From contig NZ_CALMFY010000085.1 of assembly GCF_937863485.1 (NCBI RefSeq), positions 1 through 64,000 on the forward strand: a DNA stretch of 64,000 bases. Direction: 5' to 3'. Below the pieces are notes generated by a model, which was not told the DNA's origin, did not search any database, and saw only the letters and a program-made list of their open reading frames with translations. Of this stretch, positions 1-9,569 are shown piece after piece; position 1 is the stretch's first letter, and every line of letters begins with the position of its first letter. Made by a program: the position numbers and the translations under genes. The stretch is from an uncultured Nostoc sp. Lineage in GTDB: Bacteria > Cyanobacteriota > Cyanobacteriia > Cyanobacteriales > Nostocaceae.

Positions 1-65
1 ACGCCGTTGTATTCTGTTGCAACAGTTGGTAAATCAGTAGAAGGCCGAGTTTCTTGAGTTGCCAT
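1..65 (-). CDS. High-light-inducible protein (Hlip), cut by window edge
   Basis: N-terminal 21 codons of a small gene whose 3' part lies left of the window. The peptide starts MATQETRPSTDLPTVA and is nearly identical to the start of the complete Hlip gene at 111..323. Its upstream DNA, including the GGAG ribosome site, also matches the leader of that gene, so the two are tandem duplicates. Hlips are one-helix thylakoid proteins of the LHC/ELIP superfamily that bind chlorophyll and carotenoid and protect the photosystems under excess light. The chlorophyll-binding helix is not visible here because of the edge; identity rests on the duplicated N-terminus. Confidence 0.75.
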   Translation of the reverse strand, partial: MATQETRPSTDLPTVATEYNG

Positions 66-110
66 TTGTTTCTCCAAAATTTAGTAGTTTTTTAGGTGTT
101 TAATTTCTAT

Positions 111-323
111 CTAGTAGCCAATCAGATGTAAAACGTCACGCAGGACGCTATAACCGGCTAAGTCCCACAGTAAATAGGCAAGAAAGCCAATAGCTGCTAA
201 GCGACCATTCCAAATTTCGGCTTGAGGAGTAAAGCCAAACAGAAAAGCATTACGATCTACGCCGTTGTATGATGCTGCAACAGATGGTAAATCAGTAGAA
301 GGACGAGTTTCTTTAGTTGCCAT
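111..323 (-). CDS. High-light-inducible protein (Hlip/SCP, one-helix LHC-like)
   Basis: A 70-residue one-helix protein. Residues 36-41 read EIWNGR, the chlorophyll-binding ExxNGR motif of the LHC/ELIP/Hlip superfamily, followed by a hydrophobic helix (about 42-60). The short N-terminus faces the stroma. The frame extends upstream to a TTG, but ATG at 323 is chosen because GGAG sits 6-7 nt upstream of it and the tandem copies share this start. Hlips associate with photosystem II assembly intermediates and chlorophyll synthase and dissipate excess energy; which subgroup this one belongs to cannot be told from sequence alone. It is the middle of three tandem copies: one partial at the left edge, and one decayed at 369..575. 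Confidence 0.9.
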   Translation of the reverse strand: MATKETRPSTDLPSVAASYNGVDRNAFLFGFTPQAEIWNGRLAAIGFLAYLLWDLAGYSVLRDVLHLIGY

Positions 324-368
324 TTGTTTCTCCAAAATTTAGTAGCTTTTCAGGTGTTTAATTTCTAT

Positions 369-575
369 CTAGTAGCCAATCAGATATAAAACGTCACGCA
401 GGACGCTATAGGCGGCTAAATCCCAAAGTAAATAGGCAAGGAAGCCAATGATTCCTAAACGACAGTTCTAGATTTCGGCTTGAGTGTCCAGCCAAACAGA
501 AAATAATTGCGATCGCAACCATTACCTGCTGTTGCAATTACTGACAAATCTCTGTCTGGAAGAACAAGTTGCCAT
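369..575 (-). pseudogene. Decayed third tandem copy of the hli gene
   Basis: Readable as a relic of the neighbouring Hlip gene: its 3' 60 bases match the 3' end of 111..323 almost exactly and the segment FLFGW survives before the helix. It has lost the frame (one base missing just before the QAE segment). The codon for the Trp of ExxNGR is TAG, and the Gly codon of NGR has become TGT. The N-terminal third is strongly diverged and an early in-frame stop (TAA) follows about 17 codons in the ATG frame. No functional Hlip can be made from it. It shows a past triplication with decay of the promoter-proximal copy. Confidence 0.8.
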
Positions 576-1050
576 CTCTATTATCCTTAACAATTCGTTT
601 GTTAACTTTAATGTACCTTTTAATTACTAAACTGCTTTCTGCCTGTAGGCACAAACTACAGGCACATAATCAACAACATATTGTAGATAAATCCACCCTA
701 AGAGGGTGATAAAAATCAAAATGTAAAGAAATGTAAAATTTTAGCAATTAAACTATAATTGCAGAAAAATCAATCGTTGTGATTAAGCAATTAAAATTAA
801 AAAGTGGCAGCCAAAAATTAGCCAGCTTTTTAACTTCATATTGAACATTTTCACAGTTAGCTAATAAAATTTATATCTTTTGCTGGATATAATTTTCAGC
901 CTTTGGAGAGATGCTTGAAACAGCTAAAGTCTACGATTCTGAGCTAAACAGAGTTAGGTATTGCAATAGATACAGACATAATCGATACTAAGAGTTGCTT
1001 CTCAAGAAAATCTTAATTCCCCAAATTTCAACTTAGTAGAAGGAAATACA
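576..1050. other. Intergenic, 475 bp
   Basis: AT-rich spacer between the divergent hli cluster and the repeat-protein gene at 1051. It must carry promoters for both. No convincing ORF or strong palindrome seen. A ribosome site (GAAGGA) lies 6-7 nt before the ATG at 1051. Confidence 0.5.
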
Positions 1051-4000
1051 ATGTTCCAAAGTACGGAAATAATGGTGGGACTCTACAAACCACTATTGTG
1101 GTTAGCACAGGTTCCAGTAGAATCCTCAAACGTCACGCCAGCACAGGCATCGGTTCTCACTTCTGGGCCGCGCTTTTTTGTGGCTTTAATCTCCGGCGTG
1201 ATTTTAGCCTTTGCTTTCCAATTAGTTCTAACTAATCTCTCCCTTGCAGCCGGTATTTCCTACCTGGGGCACTCATCTGACTCGGATTCCGATTCTGGGG
1301 AAGTCGGAAGTTTGGGCGGCAGCATTCGCAAAATCGGCACCGCAGTGGGGATTTGGACATTAGTCACTGTGACGATCGCCTTATTAATCGCTTCTTTTCT
1401 GGCGGTGAAATTGAGCTTAGTAATCTTAGACCCAGCATTAGGAGCGATTCTCGGCTTGGTAATTTGGGGTGCTTACTTTTTGATCCTGGTTTGGGTAAGT
1501 TCCACCACCGTAGGTTCCTTAATTGGCTCAGTCGTCAATACGGCAACTTCTGGTTTTCAGGCGATAATGGGGACTGCTACTGCCGCACTAGGCGCAAAAG
1601 CTGTCAATAACCAAGTTGTAGCGACGGCTGAAGCTGCGGCTAGCGCTATCCGTCGGGAACTAGGAAGCGCCATCGACCCTACAAGTATCCGGGAAAACGT
1701 TGAAGATTACTTAGACAAGCTGCGTCCCCCAGAGCTAGATTTGTCGAAAATTCGGAGCGACTTTGAAAATTTACTCAACGATCCGCAATTAAAAGCGCTC
1801 GCTGGGACTCCAGACATTCGCAACATCAACCGCGATAAGTTTATCGAGTTAGTCAGCAGTCGCACCGACCTTTCCAAAAAAGACGTTAGCCGCATTGCTG
1901 ATACGTTGTATAAAGTTTGGCAGCAAGTGGTAAGTCAGCAATCACCTACTCCAGACGGTCTGGCTGAGTTAATGGATTATCTCAAATCAGTTCCAGCAGG
2001 ACAAAGCAAGACAGATGAACTTAACGCCAAACTGGATCGGTTAGTAGCAGAAAAGGGTGATTCCAAACAAGCTGACCAAAAGGCGGCTCCAGGGCTAATT
2101 CAAAGTACACTCCAGCAAGGACTATCTGCCTTAAGCGCCACTGTGTTGGGACGGTCAGATTTGCCTGATTTGGATGTGGAGAAAATCTTGCGTAGCCTCA
2201 CCACTGCTAAAGATAAAGTCACTCAACAAGCAGATAAGCTAGGGTTGCCAACACCTTCAGAACCCTATAGCCCAATTCGGGCTGATGTCGAAAATTACCT
2301 GCACAACACTTATGCTTGGCAACTAAGTCAGGAAAAAATTGCCCAAGAATTTCGTGATGTCATCTACGATCCAGCAGCTGACCCAGGAATAGTCCGCAGG
2401 GAATTAGAACGACTATCCCGCAACGATTTTGCCAACATCCTGCAACAACGGGGACTACTTACCCAAGCCCAAATTCAGCGGATTGCAAATCAGCTAGAAG
2501 CTGTCCGCCAAGAGGTGCTAATAACAGTGAGAGCTGTCGAAGAAAGAGACATAGTTCAAGACTTGCAACGCGCAGTGGAAAGTTATCTGCTCGTTACCCC
2601 GAAAGCAGATTTGACAGCCGAAGGCATTGAGCAGAATTTTAAACCACTGTTGCAAGATCCAGAGGCAGATTATGAAACCCTGACATTGCGACTGGCGCTG
2701 GTTACACGTCAGGAAATTCGGGAGATATTGCTGCAACGTAATGATGTCCAGCTATATGAAGTAGACAGCATTCTGGATGAGTTTGAAAAACAACGCGATC
2801 GCGTCTTGGTAGAATCCAAAGGATTAGCAGAACAGGCACAATATCAAGCAGAAACCCTGTGGCTGAATGTAGAATCATATCTGCGTAATACAGGAAAATC
2901 AGAACTCAATCCTGATGCCATCCGCGCGGAGTTCAAAAAGCTACTGGAAGATCCTCAAGCTGGAATTACCTCAATTCGGGCCCGCTTGTCTCGCTTTGAC
3001 CGCGATACCTTGGTGCAATTGTTGAGTCAGCGGCAAGATTTGAGTGAAGATCAAGTTAATCAAGCCATCAATGCTGCTGAGGAGTCTTGGCATAGTATTC
3101 GCCACACACCGCAAGCTGTTGTGGAAAAAGCTAAAGAGCAATACGACTCTGTTACTACCACGATCGCAGATTATCTGCGGAATACTGGTAAACAAGAACT
3201 CAACCCTGAAGGTATTGGGCGAGATTTGACCAGATTGTTTGAAAATCCCAAGGAGGGAGCTGTCGCACTGCGCCGTCGGTTGTCGCAGGTAGACCGAGAT
3301 ACATTAGTGAAGTTGCTCAGTCAACGCCAAGATTTAAGTGAAGAACAAGTCAATGAAATCATTGATTCTACACAAAATTCGATTCGCAACTTTGTGCGTG
3401 CGCCTCGTCGCCTAGCTACCCGCACACAGCAAAGAATGGAAACATTCAAAGGTAATCTGGAAGACTATCTACGGCAAACTGGCAAAGAAGAACTTAACCC
3501 AGAGGGTATCAAGCGCGACTTGCAACTATTGTTGCACGATCCACGAGTTGGGGTGGAAACTTTTAGCGATCGCCTTTCCCATTTTGACCGTTCTACGATC
3601 ATCGCCCTGCTGAAAATTCGGGAAGATGTTTCCGATGAGGAAGCGGCACGGATTGCAGACAACATTGTGTCTGTAAGGGATCAATTTGTAGAACAAGTGC
3701 GGAACATCCAACGAGGCATTCAAGATGCAATTGATGGGGTTTTCGGCCGTATCCGTAACTATCTTAACTCTCTGGATCGCCCGGAACTTAACTATGATAA
3801 TATCAAGCGCGATGTTCGCACATTTTTTGACGATCCCCAGGCGGGATTTGATGCCCTGCGCGATCGCCTATCTTCTTTCGACCGTGATACCCTAGTGGCA
3901 ATTATGAGTTCTCGTGACGACATCTCCGAGGAAGATGCCAACGGCATTATCGACCAAATTGAACGGGCCCGTAACACAGTATTGCAACGTGCAGAACGCA

Positions 4001-4167
4001 TACAGCAAGAAGCGCAACGCCGCCTAGAACAGGTGAAGCTTCAAGCGCAGCGGCAAGCAGAAGAAACCCGCAAAGCCGCAGCTACAGCCGCTTGGTGGCT
4101 ATTTGCCACCGCATCCGTTTCCGCCGTTTTCTCTGCATTAGGAGGAGCGATCGCTGCAAAGCCGTAG
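1051..4167 (+). CDS. Membrane-anchored protein with eight ~98-residue repeats
   Basis: 1038 residues, family name not recognised. The N-terminal ~170 residues hold about three hydrophobic segments (near 40-70, 97-120, 125-150), with an acidic Asp/Ser stretch at 76-87. From about 217 the protein is a tandem array. Each unit begins with a Y-L pair (xxYLxxTGKxELNP), then xxLLxDPxAG, then RLSxFDRDTLVxLLSxRxDLSEEQVNxII, then a charged linker likely to be coiled coil. Unit starts fall near 217, 307 (degenerate), 413, 509, 607, 705, 803 and 901; the last five are exactly 98 residues apart. The C-terminus is Arg/Glu/Gln/Ala-rich (about 985-1015) and ends in a hydrophobic helix (WWLFATASVSAVFSALGG). 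Start supported by GAAGGA upstream; a terminator follows the stop. The repeats suggest a long rod or scaffold at a membrane; this is inference. Confidence 0.85.
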   Translation: MFQSTEIMVGLYKPLLWLAQVPVESSNVTPAQASVLTSGPRFFVALISGVILAFAFQLVLTNLSLAAGISYLGHSSDSDSDSGEVGSLGGSIRKIGTAVGIWTLVTVTIALLIASFLAVKLSLVILDPALGAILGLVIWGAYFLILVWVSSTTVGSLIGSVVNTATSGFQAIMGTATAALGAKAVNNQVVATAEAAASAIRRELGSAIDPTSIRENVEDYLDKLRPPELDLSKIRSDFENLLNDPQLKALAGTPDIRNINRDKFIELVSSRTDLSKKDVSRIADTLYKVWQQVVSQQSPTPDGLAELMDYLKSVPAGQSKTDELNAKLDRLVAEKGDSKQADQKAAPGLIQSTLQQGLSALSATVLGRSDLPDLDVEKILRSLTTAKDKVTQQADKLGLPTPSEPYSPIRADVENYLHNTYAWQLSQEKIAQEFRDVIYDPAADPGIVRRELERLSRNDFANILQQRGLLTQAQIQRIANQLEAVRQEVLITVRAVEERDIVQDLQRAVESYLLVTPKADLTAEGIEQNFKPLLQDPEADYETLTLRLALVTRQEIREILLQRNDVQLYEVDSILDEFEKQRDRVLVESKGLAEQAQYQAETLWLNVESYLRNTGKSELNPDAIRAEFKKLLEDPQAGITSIRARLSRFDRDTLVQLLSQRQDLSEDQVNQAINAAEESWHSIRHTPQAVVEKAKEQYDSVTTTIADYLRNTGKQELNPEGIGRDLTRLFENPKEGAVALRRRLSQVDRDTLVKLLSQRQDLSEEQVNEIIDSTQNSIRNFVRAPRRLATRTQQRMETFKGNLEDYLRQTGKEELNPEGIKRDLQLLLHDPRVGVETFSDRLSHFDRSTIIALLKIREDVSDEEAARIADNIVSVRDQFVEQVRNIQRGIQDAIDGVFGRIRNYLNSLDRPELNYDNIKRDVRTFFDDPQAGFDALRDRLSSFDRDTLVAIMSSRDDISEEDANGIIDQIERARNTVLQRAERIQQEAQRRLEQVKLQAQRQAEETRKAAATAAWWLFATASVSAVFSALGGAIAAKP

Positions 4168-4196
4168 TTTAACAAGTTTTCTCCGCTAAATTTTCA

Positions 4197-4221
4197 GCCT
4201 CCCCTATGGGAGGCTTTTTTT
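4197..4221 (+). terminator. Rho-independent terminator after the repeat-protein gene
   Basis: GCCTCCC, loop CTAT, GGGAGGC, then seven T. It lies 30 bases after the stop at 4167 and just before the convergent gene ending at 4235. Confidence 0.9.
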
Positions 4222-4234
4222 ATATTTTGCAGAC

Positions 4235-5065
4235 TTACACGCCATGCTCTTTAAACCATGCCAAAAGACGTTTCCAACCTTCCTTAGCTTCTTTCTCGCG
4301 GTAGGAGGGGCGATAATCGGCAAAAAAAGCATGGGGTGCATCGGGGTAGACGATAATTTCAGATTTGCTACTGCTGGACTTCAGGCGATCGCGCATCTGC
4401 TCTACTGTATCTAAAGAAATACCCGTATCCTTACCACCATAGAGTCCGAGAATAGGGACTGTCAGTTTTGATGCAATATCAATGGGATACTTCGGCTGAA
4501 GTTCGGTAGCATCACCCACCAGTCGCCCATACCACGCCACACCTGCCTTCAGCTTCGGATTGTGTGCTGCATACAACCAGGTAATGCGACCGCCCCAGCA
4601 GAAGCCTGTAATCGCCAATTTATTGGCATTACCTTTAGCTGATTTCACAGCCCAATTTACCGTGGCATCGAGATCCGATAACACCTGGGCATCTGGCACT
4701 TTTGCTACAATTGGGCGAATTTCGTCTGTGCTGCTTAATTTCGAGACATCCCCCTGACGGATGAATAATTCAGGTGCGATCGCCAAATACCCCAACTGAG
4801 CAAAGCGACGAGTGATATCCTGAATATGCTCGTGGACTCCAAAGATTTCCTGGATCACCAGGACAATGGGGAAATTTTCACCAGTGGCAGGTTCTGCTCT
4901 ATAGGCAGGAATTTCCCCATCTTTAACAGGAATTTTCACCGCACCAGCTACCAACCCGTTAGCATCAGTGGTGATGACTTCGGCAGAAATGGGTTGCACA
5001 GCCAAGGCAAAACCCGTCGCCACGCTGGCTGTTGTAATAAATTTGCGGCGTGTTATTTCTTTCAT
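4235..5065 (-). CDS. Dienelactone hydrolase family protein, exported
   Basis: 276 residues, alpha/beta hydrolase of the dienelactone hydrolase family. The N-terminus has a twin-arginine-like signal ([18 protein letters not shown], Arg 6-7), so it is probably exported folded. The nucleophile Cys156 sits in GFCWGG, the acid is probably Asp213 (GGKD) and the base His245 (PHAFF), a complete Cys-Asp-His triad. Family members hydrolyse cyclic lactones or related esters; the substrate here is unknown, and carboxymethylenebutenolidase is only a default label. It is monocistronic, convergent with the repeat-protein gene. Confidence 0.9.
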   Translation of the reverse strand: MKEITRRKFITTASVATGFALAVQPISAEVITTDANGLVAGAVKIPVKDGEIPAYRAEPATGENFPIVLVIQEIFGVHEHIQDITRRFAQLGYLAIAPELFIRQGDVSKLSSTDEIRPIVAKVPDAQVLSDLDATVNWAVKSAKGNANKLAITGFCWGGRITWLYAAHNPKLKAGVAWYGRLVGDATELQPKYPIDIASKLTVPILGLYGGKDTGISLDTVEQMRDRLKSSSSKSEIIVYPDAPHAFFADYRPSYREKEAKEGWKRLLAWFKEHGV

Positions 5066-5230
5066 CAGAATTGGCGAAAACTTTATTGTTGGTTATCCGT
5101 ACAGTACTATAATGTAAATACTACGGTTTAGCAATCAGTTTACCGTAATATTGACTTTGTTCGCTACCTCATCGTTTTGTGTAGTTCATTTTATTGCTTT
5201 GCCTGTATACAAATAGCGATCGCCTTATTT

Positions 5231-5746
5231 TTACCGATTTATCCAATCTTCTCCACCGGGTAGCTGAGTTAAAGTTTCAGCCACAATAGTAGGTAACTGC
5301 TTAGGTGAATAGGAATAAGTTAGCACCAGAAACTTCAAAGCAGTCTGAATTAGCTGGTTTCTATCCACCATTTCAGCCAGATGAAACTGACTATATTTCC
5401 CACTCATCACTTCCTCACTAGCATCAGCGATCGCATCTTCAATAACTTCCTCTTCTATCAAATTTTCCCATTCATCTAAATTAATATAGTAAGATGTTTT
5501 ATTATCTTTGATATTCAGTTTTTTAATTTCTCTGATGGAATTACGAATAGGATTTGCCCATGAACTAATTAATCGTTGTTCTAGTTGGTTCTTAATCAAA
5601 TGAATCAGCAGAATCCTTAAATAAGCTTGGATATTCCGCAGAATAGCTTGTTTACTCATGCCTTCTAATTCATCTACAATTGCCAAGGCATCTGCGTAAC
5701 GTCCTTCCTGAATACAAGTTCTGAGGTCTATTAATTCCTGTGTCAT
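5231..5746 (-). CDS. DUF29 family protein
   Basis: 171 residues. It matches the cyanobacterial DUF29 pattern: an N-terminal helical part (RYADALAIVDELEGMSKQ), then IQAYLRILLIHLIKNQLEQR and SWANPIRNSIREI. No catalytic motif is apparent and the family has no known function, although it is highly amplified in filamentous cyanobacteria. ATG at 5746 is chosen over the upstream in-frame TTG because GAGG lies about nine bases before it. It stands alone, with a spacer on both sides. Confidence 0.88.
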   Translation of the reverse strand: MTQELIDLRTCIQEGRYADALAIVDELEGMSKQAILRNIQAYLRILLIHLIKNQLEQRLISSWANPIRNSIREIKKLNIKDNKTSYYINLDEWENLIEEEVIEDAIADASEEVMSGKYSQFHLAEMVDRNQLIQTALKFLVLTYSYSPKQLPTIVAETLTQLPGGEDWINR

Positions 5747-6112
5747 TTTTATTAACCTCAAAATTTCATCATGCTAATTTAAATATAACAATTACCCCTG
5801 TTTCATTGATCAGGTAGATATCTTAACCATTAATAAACTCACAACTTGCACTAGTAGGTCACGGCGGAAATAAACCTACCATCTCAAATGGGTAAAAAGC
5901 CCGGAATACAATTCTTTTGACTTTTGACTTCCGCCTTGCGGTACTAGTCCCCAAAACCGCCTCAAAATTCATTTTGAGGCTTATAGCTCAAGTTTTCTAG
6001 AGAAGATTGGGTAAAGGTTGTAGTCAACTTGAGTAGACTTGCGCTATAAGAGAAGAAATTTATTTATTGACGGAATATGGGGCAGGTGCAAGATATAACT
6101 AAAGCGTATCCT
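5747..6112. other. Intergenic with perfect hairpin
   Basis: Contains a perfect palindrome at 5959-5980, GCCTCAAAAT, loop TC, ATTTTGAGGC, and a direct repeat of TTTTGACT just upstream of it. The hairpin has no adjacent T-run on either strand, so it is more likely a dispersed element or mRNA-stabilising stem than a terminator. No ORF supported. Confidence 0.6.
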
Positions 6113-6736
6113 TCACTTCTTCGCCTGTATCACTTGCAAACTACCACCAGAATATAAAGTGGGTTCACCCACTTCAAACCCTGTCTCTGCCAATAATCTA
6201 GCCAAATCAGTTTTTAACAATTCCCAAGCTGTCTCCGTTTCAAATAACAGCAAAAACACTGACACACCGGGCCAAAATATCGGATTCGTAGGAGCATGAA
6301 AATCCACCAGCGTAAACACCCCTCCTGGTTTCAGCACCCGATAAACTTCACTAATAATTTTTCGCAATTGCTGAGGCTGCATCTCGTGTAATGCAACGCT
6401 GGTATGCACCACATCAAAGAGATTATCTGCAAATGGCATCTTTTCGGCAAAAGCTTCGATATAGGAAGCTAATGGTACATTTTGCCGCGCCCGTTGCAAA
6501 GACTTGGGTGAGGCGTCCAATCCTTTTACATTTTGTGAAAATTTTACCAAAAATTGCGTCGTTTGACCACTGCCGCAACATAAATCTAAGACGTGAGTTT
6601 CTGAGTGAATTGTTAAGCCTTGCAAAGCAAGTTGCCGAAAACGGGCTTCACCACCTACACTTAAGGCTGCTAAACGAGAGATACTATCATATAGCCACTG
6701 ATAGCGGTAACTCCAATCCCTTAAAATTGTTGCCAT
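6113..6736 (-). CDS. Class I SAM-dependent methyltransferase
   Basis: 207 residues. Motif I is VLDLCCGSGQTT (from Asp51), the acidic residue ending strand 2 is in KGLDAS, and motif post-I/II is FDVVHTSVALHEM. The general layout is UbiE/Methyltransf_11-like. The VLKPGGVFTLVDFH segment is also typical of this group. The substrate cannot be inferred; a small quinone or lipid is possible by family resemblance. It is transcribed away from hemH, with about 96 bp between the two starts, so the two promoters share that spacer. Confidence 0.88.
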   Translation of the reverse strand: MATILRDWSYRYQWLYDSISRLAALSVGGEARFRQLALQGLTIHSETHVLDLCCGSGQTTQFLVKFSQNVKGLDASPKSLQRARQNVPLASYIEAFAEKMPFADNLFDVVHTSVALHEMQPQQLRKIISEVYRVLKPGGVFTLVDFHAPTNPIFWPGVSVFLLLFETETAWELLKTDLARLLAETGFEVGEPTLYSGGSLQVIQAKK

Positions 6737-6832
6737 TGCATATTTCCTTGCTATTAAGCTTTATTATTTAATAAAGATATATATTGTTAACATTAGTAAA
6801 AAACCTGAAAAGATTGGGGGAAAGTAACTGCT

Positions 6833-7999
6833 ATGGGTCGTGTAGGCGTCTTATTACTCAATCTCGGTGGCCCTGATAAGCTAGAGGATGTCGGTCCGTT
6901 TTTATACAACCTATTTTCCGATCCGGAAATTATTCGCCTACCATTTCGCTGGTTGCAAAAGCCCCTAGCCTGGTTTATTGCCTCGCGGCGACTCAAAACC
7001 TCTCAAGAAAATTATAAGCAAATCGGTGGTGGTTCCCCACTGCGGCGAATTACAGAAGCGCAAGGGGAAGCTTTAAAAGAACAGTTGGGTTATTTGGGGC
7101 AAGAAGCCAATATCTACGTGGGAATGCGTTATTGGCATCCCTATACAGAAGAGGCGATCGCACAGCTTACCCAAGATAATATAGAAAACCTGGTAATCTT
7201 ACCACTATATCCGCAGTTTTCTATCAGCACCAGTGGTTCTAGCTTCCGGCTTTTAGAAAAGCTTTGGCAAGAAGACCCAAAGCTTCAACACATTGATTAT
7301 ACCGTCATTCCTTCCTGGTACAAACAACCAGGCTACCTCCAAGCAATGGCGGAACTTATAGCCCAAGAACTCGATCAGTTTCCTAATCCAGACGACGTTC
7401 ATATATTCTTCAGTGCTCACGGTGTTCCTAAAAGCTACGTTGAGGAGGCTGGCGACCCTTACCAGCAGGAAATTGAGGAATGTAGTGCCCTGATGATGCA
7501 GACCCTCAATCGGCCCAATGTCCACACCTTAGCTTACCAAAGTCGCGTCGGCCCAGTAGAATGGCTCCAACCCTATACTGAAGATGCCCTCAAAGAACTA
7601 GGTGCACAAGGTGTGAAGGATTTGGTTGTCGTGCCGATCAGTTTTGTCTCAGAACACATCGAGACACTGCAAGAAATTGATATTGAGTATCGGGAAGTAG
7701 CAGAAGAATCAGGAATTCATAACTTCCGTCGTGTTCCTGCTCCCAATACCCATCCAGTGTTTATTAATGCACTTGCAGACCTGGTGATTGATGCGCTGAA
7801 AAACCCCAGTTTCAAGCTTTCGCAAGCTGCCCAAATGAAAAAAAGGGTGAAAATGTACCCTCAAGAGCGTTGGGAATGGGGTCTGACTACTAGCGCTGAA
7901 GTCTGGAATGGTCGGATTGCTATGCTGGGCTTCATTGCCTTAATTATCGAGCTGATTACCGGTCACGGCTTCTTGCATATGATTGGACTTTTGCAGTAA
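6833..7999 (+). CDS. hemH: Ferrochelatase with C-terminal Hlip/CAB domain
   Basis: 388 residues. Inserts Fe2+ into protoporphyrin IX, the last step of haem synthesis. The catalytic core covers about residues 1-320, with the active-site His196 in [11 protein letters not shown] and the acidic segment [14 protein letters not shown] after it. A linker leads to a C-terminal single-helix chlorophyll-binding domain: E356-V-W-N-G-R361 followed by a hydrophobic helix. This fusion is standard in cyanobacterial type II ferrochelatases and places the enzyme at the thylakoid, where the tail is thought to balance haem against chlorophyll supply. Length and architecture are normal. Confidence 0.97.
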   Translation: MGRVGVLLLNLGGPDKLEDVGPFLYNLFSDPEIIRLPFRWLQKPLAWFIASRRLKTSQENYKQIGGGSPLRRITEAQGEALKEQLGYLGQEANIYVGMRYWHPYTEEAIAQLTQDNIENLVILPLYPQFSISTSGSSFRLLEKLWQEDPKLQHIDYTVIPSWYKQPGYLQAMAELIAQELDQFPNPDDVHIFFSAHGVPKSYVEEAGDPYQQEIEECSALMMQTLNRPNVHTLAYQSRVGPVEWLQPYTEDALKELGAQGVKDLVVVPISFVSEHIETLQEIDIEYREVAEESGIHNFRRVPAPNTHPVFINALADLVIDALKNPSFKLSQAAQMKKRVKMYPQERWEWGLTTSAEVWNGRIAMLGFIALIIELITGHGFLHMIGLLQ

Positions 8000-8045
8000 A
8001 TGAAACGAGTTAGGAGTTAACGCGATGTGCAATTTAATATTTTGA

Positions 8046-8215
8046 CCTCACTTCCATTCCTCTCTCCTAAAAGGAGGAGCCACTGCGCTTTTGCGCTCTG
8101 CCGACTTGTTCGCTCTTAGCGTTCCCGCTCTTTAGCACGTGGCGTCAGAGGCTTTGAATTTTCCCCCTTCCCTCATAGGAAAGGGGGCTGGGGGTTAGGT
8201 TTGAGTAAAAGTTGC
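8046..8215. repeat. Dispersed repeat with a second repeat inserted in it
   Basis: The outer unit (TTCCATTCCTCTCTCCTAA ... AGGCTTTGAATT ... GGGGGTTAGGTTT) recurs at about 22731-22815. Here it is split at about 8078-8144 by a 67-bp element beginning AGCCACTGCGC and ending CACGTGGCG. The insert is related to the insertions at 22930 and 27369 (shared blocks CCGACTTGTTCGC and AGCGTTCCCGCT). The comparison with the uninterrupted copy at 22731 shows that the insert is a later arrival. Confidence 0.7.
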
Positions 8216-8292
8216 ACACGGGCGGAGTTAGGAGTTAAGAGTTTTAAGTTTTTCTCCCTAACTTTTCATTCCTAACTTCTGACTTTGAACTC

Positions 8293-8832
8293 CTAACTTT
8301 TCTGCCAATACCAGTCATACCACTGCTTCGCGCTACGAACTGCAAACCAGAGCAATATTAAAGCAATTAATCCTCCTTGCGAGGGAGCACCAAAGGCAAA
8401 AACTACTAGAGCAACACACAAGGTATCTTGAAGAAAGACTGCCCACAAGGGTAAGCCACGTAACCGATAGAACCAACCAACTTGAACTAGCTGGAGTACT
8501 AAAGCTAACAAACCCCCAATTAGGGCAATCAGCCAGTTTGGCGTTGCTGTTGCAGAAGCTACTCCTAATCCCATAATTGCTCCCACGAGGGGAGACATGA
8601 ATAACTCAACCAGTTGTAGCAATCTTTGCCCCCATAGCTTTTTTGAGGCTAATAATTCAATTAAAGACCAACAGCTGAGGCAGCCTAATAAGATTGGTGG
8701 AGAAATGTGAGATAAAATTGGAAATTGTGACCATAAGTTACTACCCTGCAACAGTCCCATAATCAGCAGAGGTGTACCTATTCTCATTCCTGCTGCCGCA
8801 GAGGCAGAAAGTGTGGCTAGGATTTCAATCAT
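8293..8832 (-). CDS. DUF4126 family membrane protein
   Basis: 179 residues, almost wholly hydrophobic, with about five membrane segments. The N-terminal LSASAAAGMRIGTPLLIMGLL and the glycine-rich helix LVGAIMGLGVASATATP fit DUF4126, a family of small integral membrane proteins without known function. The frame extends four codons to a TTG at 8844; ATG at 8832 is preferred, but neither start has a strong ribosome site. Monocistronic. Confidence 0.8.
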   Translation of the reverse strand: MIEILATLSASAAAGMRIGTPLLIMGLLQGSNLWSQFPILSHISPPILLGCLSCWSLIELLASKKLWGQRLLQLVELFMSPLVGAIMGLGVASATATPNWLIALIGGLLALVLQLVQVGWFYRLRGLPLWAVFLQDTLCVALVVFAFGAPSQGGLIALILLWFAVRSAKQWYDWYWQKS

Positions 8833-9569
8833 TAGGGCACTCAAAGTGCTAGGTGAGTAAGTATTTGTTGTTTATACTACCCACTGCTAGTAATAATTCC
8901 AGCACTGAACTAAAATTTGTAGGACTTACGCAATACGGTAGTGCTCAAGATGTAATGATGGAGAAGTAGAGTTTCTTGGTGTTCTCCTTCCCATGCTGTA
9001 GCACTACCAAGTTGTAGACTTTATCAAATTAAAATTCGCTGTATTCCATGCAAAAGCTCCATTTACGAGTATCAAAGACTCATCAGCAAGTCTAATTAAT
9101 CGCTTTGTAACCCGCGTATTGCTCTGCATAAGCCAAATGCTATGCGGGTAAAGTCTCATGTAGATGAGCCAAGGCTGTGTGTATTTTGTAGGACTTACGC
9201 AATAACTCTCTGAAACCTTATTCCTTCGTGTCCTTTGCGTACTTTGCGGTTCGTTTTTTCATGATTTTGCGTAAGTCCTGTTTTGCCTGCTTTGAGGCGA
9301 CTGGCGTGCGGTTTTTTACCATCAATTTTAAGTAAATAGGAGTTAAACCTCATATATGTTGAGAACCGTAGTTTTTGCCCTCACCCTAAATCCCTCTCCC
9401 AAGTAGGGAGAGGGACTTATTTTTGGCTCCGCTTCTGGCAATATTGGGAGAAGGGGCTGGGGGATGAGGGTTTTTTCTTTTCATACCGAAAGAACTACAG
9501 TTTTCAAGGTGGACGCAGTTTATACCAATTCGTAATCCCCTATGAACCCATGCCAATTACCAATTAAAG
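8833..9569. other. Long intergenic region rich in dispersed repeats
   Basis: 737 bp without a supported ORF. It holds three copies of AGGACTTACGCAA (8921-8933 and 9190-9202 forward, 9267-9279 reverse). It also has a block at about 9376-9475 of C-rich and G-rich arms (CCCTCACCCTAAATCCCTC ... GGGGCTGGGGGATGAGGG) of the kind scattered through Nostoc chromosomes. Nothing else stands out. Confidence 0.6.
9190..9279. repeat. 90-bp element bounded by 13-bp perfect inverted repeats
   Basis: AGGACTTACGCAA at 9190-9202 and its exact reverse complement at 9267-9279 enclose 64 bp. A further forward copy of the end lies at 8921-8933. The layout resembles a miniature inverted-repeat element; no target duplication is obvious. 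Confidence 0.6.
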
